Notes: generated from the sequence alone by a model not told the origin. Counted from the first letter of the stretch, positions 34,298 to 43,958 are shown. The stretch is 64,000 nt of DNA from an uncultured Eubacteriales bacterium (GCA_900546075.1 URBH01000003.1:11442-75441); one strand, 5' to 3'. Made by a program: numbers and translations.

Positions 34298-34459
34298 GGA
34301 AGCTCTGATTCCATCGGCGAGAGCTGACAGCGAGAGATTTTTCACCAGATGAAGGTATTGAAAGCGGAGGAATACTTTGTGTATTTCCCGCTTTTAATAC
34401 CGCACAGCTGGTGAAAAAGATCCGCTGTTCAGCCGAAGACGATTGGATTCAGAGATTCC
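34298..34459. mobile_element. MITE-like palindromic element (family 2)
   Basis: About 162 bp that folds into one long hairpin. The arms GGAAGCTCTGATTCC and GGATTCAGAGATTCC match as inverted ends, with the inner arms TTTTTCACCAG...GGTATTGAAAGCGG and CCGCTTTTAATACC...CTGGTGAAAAA. It has no coding capacity. It lies between miaA and hfq and separates their transcription units. It is unrelated in sequence to the family at 1857-2025. Confidence 0.7.
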
Positions 34460-34485
34460 ATAGGGTATCCACATCCTAACACGTT

Positions 34486-35421
34486 TCAGTTGTCAAAATC
34501 GCTCACAATCCGTCGAGCGTTTTCCAGAATTTCCCGCCCGGTGTCTCCGGTGTCCCGGATGAGCCAGTGAATGGCCTTGTTCCGGCGGAACCAGGTCAGC
34601 TGACGCTTGGCGTAGCGGCGGGAGGATTGGCGCACCTGATCGGCCGCTTCCTCTATTGTACACCGGCCGTCAAGAGCATCCACGAATTCCTTGTAGCCGA
34701 TGGCCTGCATGGCGGTGGCCCTTTCGGGAATGCCGTCGGCAAGAAGCCCCCGGATTTCCTTCACAAGCCCCTGCTCAAGCATGAGACCGACCCGCAGATC
34801 AATGCGGCGGTACAGCTCGCCCCGCCGGGCAAAGTCCAGCCCCAGCCAGAGCGGGGAATACCGGGGCGGAACGGCCTGGGTCTTCCGGTTGTGTTCCGTG
34901 ATGGTCTCGCCGGTCTCCAGATAAACCTCCAGCGCCCGGAGGATACGCTTCCGGTCGGAAAGGTGCAGGCGCCGGGCGGCGTCGGGGTCTACGGCGCGCA
35001 GACGGGAAAGCATGGCCTCCATGCCCTCGGCGTCCGCCTGGGCTTCCAGCCGCTCCCGGACGCCGGTGGCGGGGAAGGGGGCGAAGGCGTTGCCCCGGAT
35101 GAGAGCGTCCATGTATAGCCCGGTTCCCCCTGCGATCACGGCGGTTTTTCCCCGGGAAATGATGTCGTCCACAATGGGGGCGGCCATCTCACAGTAGCGG
35201 CTGACGGAAAAATCCTCCCAGGGTTCGGCCACGTCGATCATGTGATGAGGGATTCCCTGCATTTCCTCCAAGGTGGGCTTCGCGGTGCCGATGTCCATGT
35301 GTTTGTACACCTGCATGGAGTCGCAGGACACCACTTCGCCATTCAGTTCCTTCGCCAGCTCCACGGCAAGCGCGGTTTTTCCAGAGGCCGTCGGCCCGGC
35401 AATGCAGATGATGTTGTTCAT
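34486..35421 (-). CDS. miaA: tRNA dimethylallyltransferase
   Basis: 311 residues from ATG 35421 (GGAGACTTTT upstream). P-loop GPTASGKTALAVELAKELNGEVVSCDS at the start, the DxxQxY-type signature SMQVYKHMDIGTAKPT, and VIAGGTGLYMDALIRG in the middle. Transfers a prenyl group to A37 of tRNAs that read UNN codons. Overlaps functionally with MiaB, encoded in the same block. Confidence 0.96.
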   Translation of the reverse strand: MNNIICIAGPTASGKTALAVELAKELNGEVVSCDSMQVYKHMDIGTAKPTLEEMQGIPHHMIDVAEPWEDFSVSRYCEMAAPIVDDIISRGKTAVIAGGTGLYMDALIRGNAFAPFPATGVRERLEAQADAEGMEAMLSRLRAVDPDAARRLHLSDRKRILRALEVYLETGETITEHNRKTQAVPPRYSPLWLGLDFARRGELYRRIDLRVGLMLEQGLVKEIRGLLADGIPERATAMQAIGYKEFVDALDGRCTIEEAADQVRQSSRRYAKRQLTWFRRNKAIHWLIRDTGDTGREILENARRIVSDFDN

Positions 35422-35441
35422 AAAAGTCTCCAAACAGGATA

Positions 35442-37397
35442 TTATGTCCGCCTGAACTGTTTTTCCAGCTGCTTCTTGCTTAAGGAAACGCAGATGGGGC
35501 GGCCATGGGGGCAGTATTTCAGGTCTTCCCGGCGCATGACTTCCTTGGCCACGGCGAGAAGCTCCTGCTCGTCGTTGACCCATCCGGCTTTGATGGCGGC
35601 CTTGCAGGCCACCGTGTGCAGAAGCTCGTCCCGGACGGTGTCCTTGCTTTCCCGCCTTCCGGCGAGAAGGTCGGCGGCAAGACTTTCCACAGCCTCGGCG
35701 GCGTCCTCCGGGCTTAAATCCATGGGAATCTGCCGCAGGAGCACGGTGCTTTCGCCGAATTCCTCCACCGCAAAGCCCAGCTCGTCTAACATATCTGCGT
35801 TGGCGAGAAGTTCCCCGGTTGCGGCAGGGCTTAAGCGCACGGGGATGGGGGACAGCAGGCTCTGGGCACTGATTTTCTCGGGATGGGCTTTCAGCTTTTC
35901 AAAGAGAATGCGCTCGTGGGCGGCGTGCTTGTCGATGAGGAAAGCGTCGTCCCTCTGCTCCACAATAATATAGGTATTGTAAAGCTCGCCCACCATCCGC
36001 CACGGAATCTCGGCGGGCATGGGCAGCTGGGTCTGCTCCATTTCTTCCAGCTCTTCTTTTTTGGGGGGAGCGGGGGGAACAGGCGCAGGCTTTTCTGCCT
36101 TGGGCGGGGTCTGGCTTGCCTGAACCTGGGGCAGCATTACAAACTCCCGCAGGGGCATATTGGCAGGACGCTCGATTTTCGCCGCCGTTGCCGCCGCCGC
36201 GGTTTGCTTCGGCTGGGGCGCGTCCTTTAGAGCGGTGGAGAAGGTTTTGTACTCCTGGGGCGTCATGGTGCGGAAAAAGCTGCCTTTGGGGGCGGAATTT
36301 TCCGGACGGGGCGGCATCTGGGGCGGAGGGGACGCTTTAACAGGTGTCTCAGGCGCAACCGGCGCGACGGTCTCCCCGGCGGGTGCCCGGAACCGGATCT
36401 CGGGGCGGTCGGTCTGGGTGTTCAGCGCGCCCAATACGCCATAATGGACGCAGTCAAATACCGCCTTTTCCGACAGGAATTTTACCTCCGTCTTCGCCGG
36501 GTGAACATTCACGTCCACGGCGTTGGGCGGCAGGGTCAGATGCAGCACGCAGGCGGGGAATTTCCCCACCATGATCTGGTTGCGGTAGGCTTCCTCCAAG
36601 GCGGAAACCAGCAGCTTGGACTTCACGGGGCGGTCGTTGACAAAAAAGGTTTGCAGACCCCGGCTGGGGCGGGCATCGGTGGGCTTGGAGACGTAGCCGG
36701 TCAGGGTGTAGGATTCCCAACGGCTGTCCACCTTCACCATCCGGGCAAAATCCCGGCCATAGACGCAGTAGACTGCCGTCTGCAAGCCGCCGTTTCCCGG
36801 GGTGGAAAGCACCTGCTTGCCGTCCCGGAGGAACTGGATGGCCACCTCCGGGTGCGCCAGCGCCTGCATCTGCACGGCGGCGGTTACCCGGCTGCCCTCC
36901 ACGGTGTCGGATTTCATGAATTTCATCCGGGCGGGGGTGTTGAAAAAGAGGTCGCGGATGATGATGGTCGTCCCTTCGGGACAGCCGATCTCGGTTTCTT
37001 CCAGAATTTTACCCGCTTCCAGCTTTAAGGACGTGCCGGACATGCTGCCCGCCGTTTTGGTCAGAAGATCGATGCGGCTGACGGAGGCAATGGCGGCCAA
37101 TGCCTCGCCCCGGAAGCCCATGGTGCCGATGGCGGCCAGGTCTTCGGCGCAGCGGAGCTTTGAGGTGGCGTGGCGGAGAAAGGCCGTCCGGGCGTCCTCG
37201 GAGGACATACCGCAGCCGTTGTCCGTGACCCGGAGAAAGGTCATGCCGCCGTCCCGAATCTCCACGGTGACTTTGGACGCGCCCGCGTCCACCGCGTTTT
37301 CCAGAAGCTCCTTGACCACGGAGGCGGGGCGCTCCACCACCTCGCCGGCGGCGATCAGATTGGCAATATGGGGGGATAACTGAATGATTTTCGGCAT
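35442..37397 (-). CDS. mutL: DNA mismatch repair protein MutL
   Basis: 651 residues. N-terminal GHKL ATPase: IAAGEVVERPASVVKELLENAVDAGA, then DNGCGM and GFRGEAL. A Pro/Ala-rich linker runs about 345-455. The C-terminal endonuclease domain has DKHAAHERILFEKLK (the DQHA-type motif), ACKAAIKAGW and CPHGRPICVSL. Both catalytic metal motifs are present, so it is an endonuclease-type MutL, in keeping with the absence of mutH. Confidence 0.96.
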   Translation of the reverse strand: MPKIIQLSPHIANLIAAGEVVERPASVVKELLENAVDAGASKVTVEIRDGGMTFLRVTDNGCGMSSEDARTAFLRHATSKLRCAEDLAAIGTMGFRGEALAAIASVSRIDLLTKTAGSMSGTSLKLEAGKILEETEIGCPEGTTIIIRDLFFNTPARMKFMKSDTVEGSRVTAAVQMQALAHPEVAIQFLRDGKQVLSTPGNGGLQTAVYCVYGRDFARMVKVDSRWESYTLTGYVSKPTDARPSRGLQTFFVNDRPVKSKLLVSALEEAYRNQIMVGKFPACVLHLTLPPNAVDVNVHPAKTEVKFLSEKAVFDCVHYGVLGALNTQTDRPEIRFRAPAGETVAPVAPETPVKASPPPQMPPRPENSAPKGSFFRTMTPQEYKTFSTALKDAPQPKQTAAAATAAKIERPANMPLREFVMLPQVQASQTPPKAEKPAPVPPAPPKKEELEEMEQTQLPMPAEIPWRMVGELYNTYIIVEQRDDAFLIDKHAAHERILFEKLKAHPEKISAQSLLSPIPVRLSPAATGELLANADMLDELGFAVEEFGESTVLLRQIPMDLSPEDAAEAVESLAADLLAGRRESKDTVRDELLHTVACKAAIKAGWVNDEQELLAVAKEVMRREDLKYCPHGRPICVSLSKKQLEKQFRRT

Positions 37398-37404
37398 AGT
37401 AAGT

Positions 37405-38103
37405 TCACCTCAGGCCGCCGATGGCGACCAGATTGATACAGGCGTGGATGACAATTGGCGCAAAAATGGTGTCGCTTTTGGTATACGCCCAGGCGAGGGA
37501 TAGCCCCGCCGGGAGGTATTGCAGCACCGCCATGACCAGCTCCAGGGGAGAATATTTTCCGATGTAGCCCAGAACATGGATGGCGGCAAAGGCGAGAATG
37601 GATACGACGTAAGCGACCCAGTGGGATTTTCCGTAGAGGTTGCGGAAGATCAGTCCCCGGAAGACGCACTCCTCGGCGGGGGGAACCAGAATCACGGTGC
37701 TGACGATCATGAGGTAGCGTCCGCTCCGGCTCATGGCGGAGATAACGGCGTCATTGTAGTTGGTAAAGCCGGGAACCAGCAGCCTGATCAGCCGCAGGGT
37801 CAGGAAATTGCAGGCATAGTAGGCGGCAAGCCCCAGAATAACAGCCTGACAGAAGTACGCCAGGTGCTGGGTCGCCTGCCGGGCGCTGCGTCCTAAGAAT
37901 TCGTGATAGATCAGAATTGTTGCCAGAAAATTGATAAGGTAGTAGGTAAAGTTCAGCTCTGCATCCGTCAGCGGTTGAGATAGCTGATCGTTGACCATTT
38001 GCAGAATTAAGGATAGCAGCAACCATTGGAAAATAAAGTAGACGCCGCCTGCCACGGATTCCTGGGCAGTGGGACAGGCAGAGAGACTGCGGTTTCGTTT
38101 CAT
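37405..38103 (-). CDS. CPBP-family intramembrane metalloprotease
   Basis: 232 residues with about six to eight membrane segments. Active-site motifs are PPAEECVFRGLIFRNL (EExxxR) and FAAIHVLGY (FxxxH), with a third conserved stretch near IHACIN. The family (Rce1/Abi) includes CAAX-like prenyl endopeptidases and bacteriocin-immunity proteins. It is inserted between mutS and mutL with only 3 and 7 bp of spacing, so it rides on the repair operon. Its substrate is unknown. Confidence 0.88.
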   Translation of the reverse strand: MKRNRSLSACPTAQESVAGGVYFIFQWLLLSLILQMVNDQLSQPLTDAELNFTYYLINFLATILIYHEFLGRSARQATQHLAYFCQAVILGLAAYYACNFLTLRLIRLLVPGFTNYNDAVISAMSRSGRYLMIVSTVILVPPAEECVFRGLIFRNLYGKSHWVAYVVSILAFAAIHVLGYIGKYSPLELVMAVLQYLPAGLSLAWAYTKSDTIFAPIVIHACINLVAIGGLR

Positions 38104-38106
38104 AGC

Positions 38107-40710
38107 TTAATCCAACATTTTCTTTAGTTTGTACAGCTCGTTCATGGCTTCGATGGGGGTCAGGGTCTCCACGGAAATGGCGCTGAGGGCGGCGACCACC
38201 TGCTGAGAGGTCAAGTCCATCATGCTGACCTGGTCTTCCGGCTCTTTCTGTGCCGCAGGAGCAGTCACGACGCCCTCACTTTCCAGCTCGGCGAGGATTT
38301 CTCTCGCGCGGGTGATCACCGGGGCGGGGATGCCCGCCAGCTTGGCGACCTCGATGCCGTAGCTGTCGTCCGTTGCGCCGGGGACGATTTTCCGCAGGAA
38401 AATCATCTGTTCTCCCCGCTTTTTCACCGCAATGTTGTAGTTTTTCACATTGGGCAGCTTGTCTTCCAGGGTGGAAAGCTCGTGGTAATGGGTGGCAAAC
38501 AGGGTTTTTGCCCCCAGACGCTTGGGATTGGCGGCATATTCCAGAACGGCGCGGGCGATGGCCATGCCGTCATAGGTGGAGGTGCCCCGGCCGATCTCGT
38601 CCAGAATCAGCAGACTGCGGGAGGTGGCATATTTCAGAATGGAGGCGACCTCCGCCATCTCCACCATGAAGGTGGACTGGCCGGAAGCCAGATCGTCGCT
38701 GGCGCCGATGCGGGTAAACACCCGGTCGACCAGTCCGATTTTCGCGCTGCGGGCGGGGACGAAGGAGCCCATCTGCGCCATGAGCACGATCAGCGCCACC
38801 TGACGCATATAGGTGGATTTACCAGCCATATTGGGGCCGGTGATGATGGACACCTGATTGTCCTCCGCGCCTAAGTGGGTGTCGTTGGGAACGAACAGGG
38901 AATCTTTCAGCATGGCCTCCACCACGGGATGGCGGCCGTTTTCGATGGAGATCTCCCGTCCCAGAGTGATCTCCGGACGGCAATAGCCCCGCTGCACAGC
39001 AACGGCGGCAAGGCTGCACAGCGTGTCCGCGGCGGCCACGGCGGCAGCGGTCTGCTGCACCCGGGCGGCCTGCTTGGCAAGGTATTCCCGAAGCTGGGTG
39101 AAGATCTGGTATTCCAGCGCGGTGAGCCGGTCTTTGGCGGTAAGCACCTGATTTTCCAGCTCCTTCAGCTCCTGGGTGATGTAGCGCTCGCAGTTGGCAA
39201 GGGTCTGCTTGCGGATATAATTTGCGGGCACCTGGTCGATAAAGGACTTGGACACCTCAATATAATAACCGAATACCCGGTTGAAGCCCACCTTCAGGGT
39301 GCGGATGCCGGTTTTTTCCCGTTCCGACGCCTCAATGGCGGCAATGGTGCCGCTGCCGCCCTCCATAATGTCCCGCAGACGGTCGGCTTCCTCGCTGGCG
39401 CCCTTGCGGATGATGCCGCCCTCCCGGATGGTCAGGGGAGGATCGTCCACCAGCGTGTTTTCAATGCGGTCGGCGCAGTCCGTCAGGGGGTCGATGGCCG
39501 CCTCCAGCTTCTTAAGCAGTGGAGAATCGCACTTTTGCAGCTGCGCCTTCACGTCGGGCAGCGCACGGAAGCCGCGGGCAAGTCCCAGCAAATCCCGGCA
39601 GTTGACGGTGCCGGTGACGATGCGGGTCTGCACCCGCTCTAAGTCGGTGACGTCCCGCAGGGCTTCTTCCAGCTCGCCCCGGACGATGACGTTGTCTGTC
39701 AGCTCCTCCACCGCGCCGTGGCGGCGGGTGATCTCCACCGGGTCAAGCAGGGGCTTTTCCAGCCAGGAGCGGAGCATCCGCCCGCCCATGGCGGTGTGGG
39801 TCTTGTCCAGCACCCACAGAAGCGTCCCCCGCTTTTCCTTGGAGCGCATGGTCTCCGTCAGCTCCAGATTCCGCCGGGCGTCCAAATCCAGCTCCATGAA
39901 CCGGCCGGTTGTGTAATATTGCAGCTCCCGGATGTGGGCAAGATCGTTTTTTTGCAGGGTCAGAAGGGTTTGCAGCAGCGCGCCGCTGGCAATGACGGCG
40001 GCGGGCATTCCCGCAATGCCCATCTGGGAAAGGGTGGCGTGGAAGTGGTCTTCCAGCAGCGATTCCGCGCTTTCCAGTACGAACAGCTCCGGCTTTCCCT
40101 CGCTGACGCAGCAGCTTAAGCGGCGGAAAACGGCGTCCTCAATGACCTCGCAGTCCACATTGGAACCGTAGCGGAGGATTTCGCTGGGGGCGAAACGACC
40201 AAGCTCGGAGGCCACGTTCTGGGCGTCGGAGCACACCGTGGTGAAAAACGCGCCGGTGGAAACGTCGCAGAAAGCAAGGCCGAATTTTCCGCTTTCGCCG
40301 TAGATGCAGCCGATGTAGTTGTTTTTGCTTTCGTCCAGCATACAGCTTTCGGTGACGGTGCCGGGGGTGATGATGCGGGTGATTTCCCGCTGCACCAGCC
40401 CCTTGGCGGTGGCAGGGTCTTCCATCTGCTCGCAGATGGCGACCTTGTAACCCTTCTGCACCAGCCGGGCGATGTAGGAGTCCACGCTGTGGTAGGGGAC
40501 GCCGCACATGGGCGTCTGTTCCTCCTTGGGCTTGCCCCGGTCACGGGTGGTCAGGGTGAGATCCAGCTCCCGGGCCGTCAGCTTGGCGTCCTCGTCAAAC
40601 ATCTCGTAAAAGTCGCCCAGGCGGAACATCAGGATGCAGTCCTTGTGCTGATCCTTGATCTGCTGATATTGCCGCCGCATGGGGGTCAGTTCATTCGTTG
40701 CCTGTGCCAT
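38107..40710 (-). CDS. mutS: DNA mismatch repair protein MutS
   Basis: 867 residues. Mismatch-binding N-terminus with MFRLGDFYEMFDEDA (the Phe-x-Glu wedge is in the GDFYEMF motif). Connector and lever domains follow. The ATPase has Walker A GPNMAGKSTYMRQ, Walker B SLLILDEIGRGTS and the helix-turn-helix dimer region. The C-terminus ends with the usual ELYKLKKML. Recognises mispairs and recruits MutL. Confidence 0.97.
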   Translation of the reverse strand: MAQATNELTPMRRQYQQIKDQHKDCILMFRLGDFYEMFDEDAKLTARELDLTLTTRDRGKPKEEQTPMCGVPYHSVDSYIARLVQKGYKVAICEQMEDPATAKGLVQREITRIITPGTVTESCMLDESKNNYIGCIYGESGKFGLAFCDVSTGAFFTTVCSDAQNVASELGRFAPSEILRYGSNVDCEVIEDAVFRRLSCCVSEGKPELFVLESAESLLEDHFHATLSQMGIAGMPAAVIASGALLQTLLTLQKNDLAHIRELQYYTTGRFMELDLDARRNLELTETMRSKEKRGTLLWVLDKTHTAMGGRMLRSWLEKPLLDPVEITRRHGAVEELTDNVIVRGELEEALRDVTDLERVQTRIVTGTVNCRDLLGLARGFRALPDVKAQLQKCDSPLLKKLEAAIDPLTDCADRIENTLVDDPPLTIREGGIIRKGASEEADRLRDIMEGGSGTIAAIEASEREKTGIRTLKVGFNRVFGYYIEVSKSFIDQVPANYIRKQTLANCERYITQELKELENQVLTAKDRLTALEYQIFTQLREYLAKQAARVQQTAAAVAAADTLCSLAAVAVQRGYCRPEITLGREISIENGRHPVVEAMLKDSLFVPNDTHLGAEDNQVSIITGPNMAGKSTYMRQVALIVLMAQMGSFVPARSAKIGLVDRVFTRIGASDDLASGQSTFMVEMAEVASILKYATSRSLLILDEIGRGTSTYDGMAIARAVLEYAANPKRLGAKTLFATHYHELSTLEDKLPNVKNYNIAVKKRGEQMIFLRKIVPGATDDSYGIEVAKLAGIPAPVITRAREILAELESEGVVTAPAAQKEPEDQVSMMDLTSQQVVAALSAISVETLTPIEAMNELYKLKKMLD

Positions 40711-40738
40711 ATGTTGATTCCGTCCTGTTCTATGTTTT

Positions 40739-42151
40739 TCAGCAGATATCCGCCGCTTTTCCGCTCAGGCTCCAGGTGGTGGCGGCGGTGATGGTGATGT
40801 TCTGATAGGTGCCGATCATGTCGTCCCGGCCGGGGAAGCGCACCAGGCGTCCGCCCTCGGTGCGGGCGGTGAGAAGATCCTTGTCCCTGCCGTCCACCAG
40901 ACAGCGGAGGGTCTTGCCGATGTAGGAATTGTGGATTTCCTCGGAAATGGCGTTCTGCACTGCGCAGAGCCGGTCGAACCGGCGGTTTTTCTCTTCCTTT
41001 GGGGTCGGGTCGTCCATTTTGGCGGCGGGGGTGCCGGGACGGGGGGAGAAGATGAAGGTGAACAGACTGTCGTAATGCACGGACTGAATCAGGCTGATGG
41101 TTTCTTCAAATTCTTCCTCGGTTTCCCCGGGGAAGCCCACGATCACGTCGCTGGTCAGAACCAGCTCTGGCATGACCTTTTTGGCGTAGTTGACCTTTTG
41201 CAGATAGGTCTCCCGGTCATAGTGGCGGTTCATGGCCTTCAGCACCCGGGAGGAGCCAGACTGGAAGGGGAGATGCAGCTGCTTCGCGATTTTGGGATAC
41301 TGCGCCATGGTGTCGAACAGCTTTTCACTGGCATCTCTGGGGTGGCTTGTCATGAAACGGATGAGAAAATCTCCCGGAATCTGGGCAATGGCGGCCAGCA
41401 GGTCGGCAAAATCCATGCCGCAGCTTAAATCTTTGCCGTAGGAGTTGACATTCTGCCCCAAAAGGGTAATGTCCTTTGTGCCGCCCTCGATCAGTGCCTG
41501 GCACTCGGCGAGGATATCCTCCGGCTGGCGGCTGCGCTCCCGGCCGCGGACGTAGGGGACGATGCAGTAGGTGCAGAAATTGTTGCAGCCGTACATGATG
41601 GACACCCAGGCCTTCAGGCTGGAATCCCGCACCTGAGGAATGCCCTCGGCAATGGAGCCGGGTTCGTCCTCAATGAAGAACTGCCGCTTTTTCCCGCTGA
41701 GGACATTCCAGAGAATTTGCGGGAACTGCCACAGATGGTGGGTGGAAAACACGCCGTCCACGTGGGGATAGCTGTGCCGGACGCGGTCGGAAACCTTGGC
41801 TTCCCCCGCCATGCAGCCGCACAGGAAAATTTTCTGCTCCGGGTGGCGGCGCTTGGTGTGGGTCAGTGCGCCCAGATTGCCGAAAACCCGCTGCTCGGCG
41901 TGTTCCCGGATGGCGCAGGTGTTCATGATGACCACATCCGCCCCCTCGGCGCTGCCGACAATGGCGTAGCCGCACTGAGCGAGGAAGCCTCGCAACTTTT
42001 CGGAATCGGCCTCGTTCTGCTGGCAGCCATAGGTCTCCACGTAGGCGGTGGGCGTACGGCCTTTGGTCTGCCAGTAGGCGGCAACCTTATCACAGCAGGC
42101 GAACTGGGCGTCCAGCTCGGCCTGAGAAATGACGGTGGTTTTGGTGTTCAT
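40739..42151 (-). CDS. miaB: tRNA-2-methylthio-N6-dimethylallyladenosine synthase
   Basis: 470 residues: N-terminal UPF0004 domain with cluster cysteines (ETYGCQQNEAD, MNTCAIREHAEQ, FLCGCMA), radical-SAM CxxxCxxC in YGCNNFCTYCIVPYVRGRERSR, and a C-terminal TRAM domain. It adds the methylthio group after MiaA. A leader of about 70 residues before the first motif is typical of clostridial MiaB. A GGAGG site precedes ATG 42151. Confidence 0.96.
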   Translation of the reverse strand: MNTKTTVISQAELDAQFACCDKVAAYWQTKGRTPTAYVETYGCQQNEADSEKLRGFLAQCGYAIVGSAEGADVVIMNTCAIREHAEQRVFGNLGALTHTKRRHPEQKIFLCGCMAGEAKVSDRVRHSYPHVDGVFSTHHLWQFPQILWNVLSGKKRQFFIEDEPGSIAEGIPQVRDSSLKAWVSIMYGCNNFCTYCIVPYVRGRERSRQPEDILAECQALIEGGTKDITLLGQNVNSYGKDLSCGMDFADLLAAIAQIPGDFLIRFMTSHPRDASEKLFDTMAQYPKIAKQLHLPFQSGSSRVLKAMNRHYDRETYLQKVNYAKKVMPELVLTSDVIVGFPGETEEEFEETISLIQSVHYDSLFTFIFSPRPGTPAAKMDDPTPKEEKNRRFDRLCAVQNAISEEIHNSYIGKTLRCLVDGRDKDLLTARTEGGRLVRFPGRDDMIGTYQNITITAATTWSLSGKAADIC

Positions 42152-42188
42152 GTAGGAAATCCTCCAATGGATACTATCTCAATAGTAA

Positions 42189-42217
42189 ATAATATCATTT
42201 TTCCCGGCCTTTTGCAA
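42189..42217 (-). promoter_or_regulatory. miaB-mutS operon promoter
   Basis: Minus strand TTGCAA (42212-42217), 17-bp spacer, TATTAT (42189-42194), about 40 bp upstream of the miaB start. Divergent from the PPIase promoter. Confidence 0.65.
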
Positions 42218-42287
42218 GAGCCAGTCGCGGAGAAATGTGATTTGCCGCATTCTGTTCATGGGGATTTGTAAATATTTTGTGTTCCGC

Positions 42288-42316
42288 TTGCATTCCGGGC
42301 ATGTGCGTGGTAAACT
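42288..42316 (+). promoter_or_regulatory. Promoter of the anchored PPIase gene
   Basis: TTGCAT (42288-42293), 17 bp, TAAACT (42311-42316), about 40 bp before the ATG at 42362. Confidence 0.6.
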
Positions 42317-42361
42317 AAGCGGGTATGATTGCCCGTTTTGAACGGAGAAAGAGGACATTTC

Positions 42362-43915
42362 ATGGAAAAATGTAAGTTTTGTCAGGAAGAACTGACAGAG
42401 GGAAGCACCGTCTGCCCCCACTGCGGGAAGGACAATGCCCCGGAAACCGAAACGGTAACGCCCGCAGAGGAAGTCACCGAAGAAACCGCTGCCCCGGAAG
42501 AAGCTGCTGCCGGGCAGGCCGGGACGGAAACCCCCGTCGAGGAGGAAGCCGCCGATACGGCGGAGCAGCCCGCCGCAGAAGAAGCGACGGAGGAAACGCC
42601 CGCCGAGACTCCGGAAGCGCCCAAAACCGCGCCCTGGAAGATTGTCGCCGCCGTTGCTGCCGTGGTCGTCCTGATCGCCGCGCTGGCGGCGCTGGTCATC
42701 GGCGGTGTGAAGGGCGGAAAGACCCCCACCGAAACTACCGAACCGACCGTCGCTGCCGAAACAGCCGCGACGGAGACGCAGGTACCTGCTACAGTCCCCG
42801 CCGACGGCAATCCCGACGACGTGACCTGCAAGGGAACCTACACCGTTACCGACGAAGAGGCTGCCGCCGCGAAGGATGCCATTGTGGCCACCATGGGGGA
42901 CGAGCAGCTGACCAACGGGGAGCTTCAGGTGTACTACTGGAGCGTGGTCAACAGCATTCTCAGCTCCAACTATGGCTACAGCCTGATGTATCAGGGTTTG
43001 CTTGACTATTCTCAGCCGCTGGATACCCAGCTGTGCAGCGAGGACAGCAGTCTGACCTGGCAGCAGTTCTTCCTGGGCGAAGCCCTGAACTACTGGCAGA
43101 TGTATCAGTCCCTTGCGCTGGAAGCGAAGAACGCCGGTATGGAAATACCTGCGGAGGATCGGGAATATCTGGACGGCCTGGAGGCTTCTCTGGAAGAGAC
43201 CGCCGCAAACTACGGCCTTTCCGGCATTGAGGAGCTGCTTTCGAAGAATGTGGGTCCCGGCGCGGGGCTGGAGGAATTTGCCGGTTTCCAGGAGCTTTAC
43301 TACCAGGGAAAGCCCTACTACACCGCCGAGACGGAGAAGCTGGTGCCTACCCCGGAGGATCTGGAAGCCTACTACACCGAGAATGAAAGCTACTTCACCG
43401 GTAACGGCGTCACCAAGGACGGAACCTACGTCAGCGTCCGCCACATTCTGGTCAAGCCCGAGGGCGGCACCACGGGAGACGACGGCACCACCACCTATTC
43501 CGACGAGGAATGGGCGGATTGCGAGAAGAAGGCGCAGGAGATTCTGGACGAGTGGCTGGCAGGCGACGCCACCGAGGATTCCTTCGCAGCTCTGGCGGAG
43601 GAAAAGTCCGAGGATCCCGGCTCCAGCACCAACGGCGGCCTGTATGAGAACGTCGCGAAGGGTCAGATGGTGGAACCCTTTGAAGATTGGTGCTTTGACG
43701 AAAGCCGTGCCGCCGGTGACTACGGTCTGGTGAAGACCAAATATGGCTACCACATTATGTACTATGTGAGCAGCACTCCCATCTGGGAGACCTATGCGAA
43801 GTCCGGCTGGGTCAACGAAAAGACGAATGATTTCATCAAGAAGCTGGCGGAGGATCACCCCATGGAGGTCGATTACAGCGCCATCCAGCTGGGCTATGTA
43901 AATCTGGGAGCCTGA
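42362..43915 (+). CDS. Membrane-anchored parvulin-type PPIase with zinc ribbon
   Basis: 517 residues from ATG 42362 after GGAGAAAGAGG. Order: cytosolic zinc ribbon (Cys4, Cys7, Cys18, Cys21); an acidic Glu/Ala/Thr/Pro-rich tract (about 25-90); one membrane helix (about 96-118); another Thr-rich linker; then an extracellular SurA-N-like helical region and a PpiC domain. The PpiC landmarks are YVSVRHILVKPEGG, LAEEKSEDPGSSTNGGL and VKTKYGYHIMYYV. It resembles PrsA, which folds secreted proteins, but replaces the lipoprotein anchor with a transmembrane one. The zinc ribbon inside the cell is an uncommon addition. Confidence 0.88.
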   Translation: MEKCKFCQEELTEGSTVCPHCGKDNAPETETVTPAEEVTEETAAPEEAAAGQAGTETPVEEEAADTAEQPAAEEATEETPAETPEAPKTAPWKIVAAVAAVVVLIAALAALVIGGVKGGKTPTETTEPTVAAETAATETQVPATVPADGNPDDVTCKGTYTVTDEEAAAAKDAIVATMGDEQLTNGELQVYYWSVVNSILSSNYGYSLMYQGLLDYSQPLDTQLCSEDSSLTWQQFFLGEALNYWQMYQSLALEAKNAGMEIPAEDREYLDGLEASLEETAANYGLSGIEELLSKNVGPGAGLEEFAGFQELYYQGKPYYTAETEKLVPTPEDLEAYYTENESYFTGNGVTKDGTYVSVRHILVKPEGGTTGDDGTTTYSDEEWADCEKKAQEILDEWLAGDATEDSFAALAEEKSEDPGSSTNGGLYENVAKGQMVEPFEDWCFDESRAAGDYGLVKTKYGYHIMYYVSSTPIWETYAKSGWVNEKTNDFIKKLAEDHPMEVDYSAIQLGYVNLGA

Positions 43916-43928
43916 CAAATCAAAACAC

Positions 43929-43958
43929 GAAACGGCGTGGCTGTGCCACGCCGTTTTC
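43929..43958 (+). terminator. PPIase gene terminator
   Basis: AACGGCGTGGC/GCCACGCCGTT hairpin followed by TTCTGC. A-rich on the other side, so it may act both ways. Confidence 0.7.

Noticed and set aside
34241..34345. Longer Hfq start at 34345
   Set aside because: The extra codons lie largely in the MITE-like palindrome; ATG 34240 has AAGAAGG at good spacing and gives the normal Hfq N-terminus.
42179..43918. A 579-codon open frame on the minus strand opposite the PPIase gene
   Set aside because: The plus strand encodes a recognisable zinc ribbon, membrane helix and PpiC domain with promoter and ribosome site; the antisense frame shows none of these.
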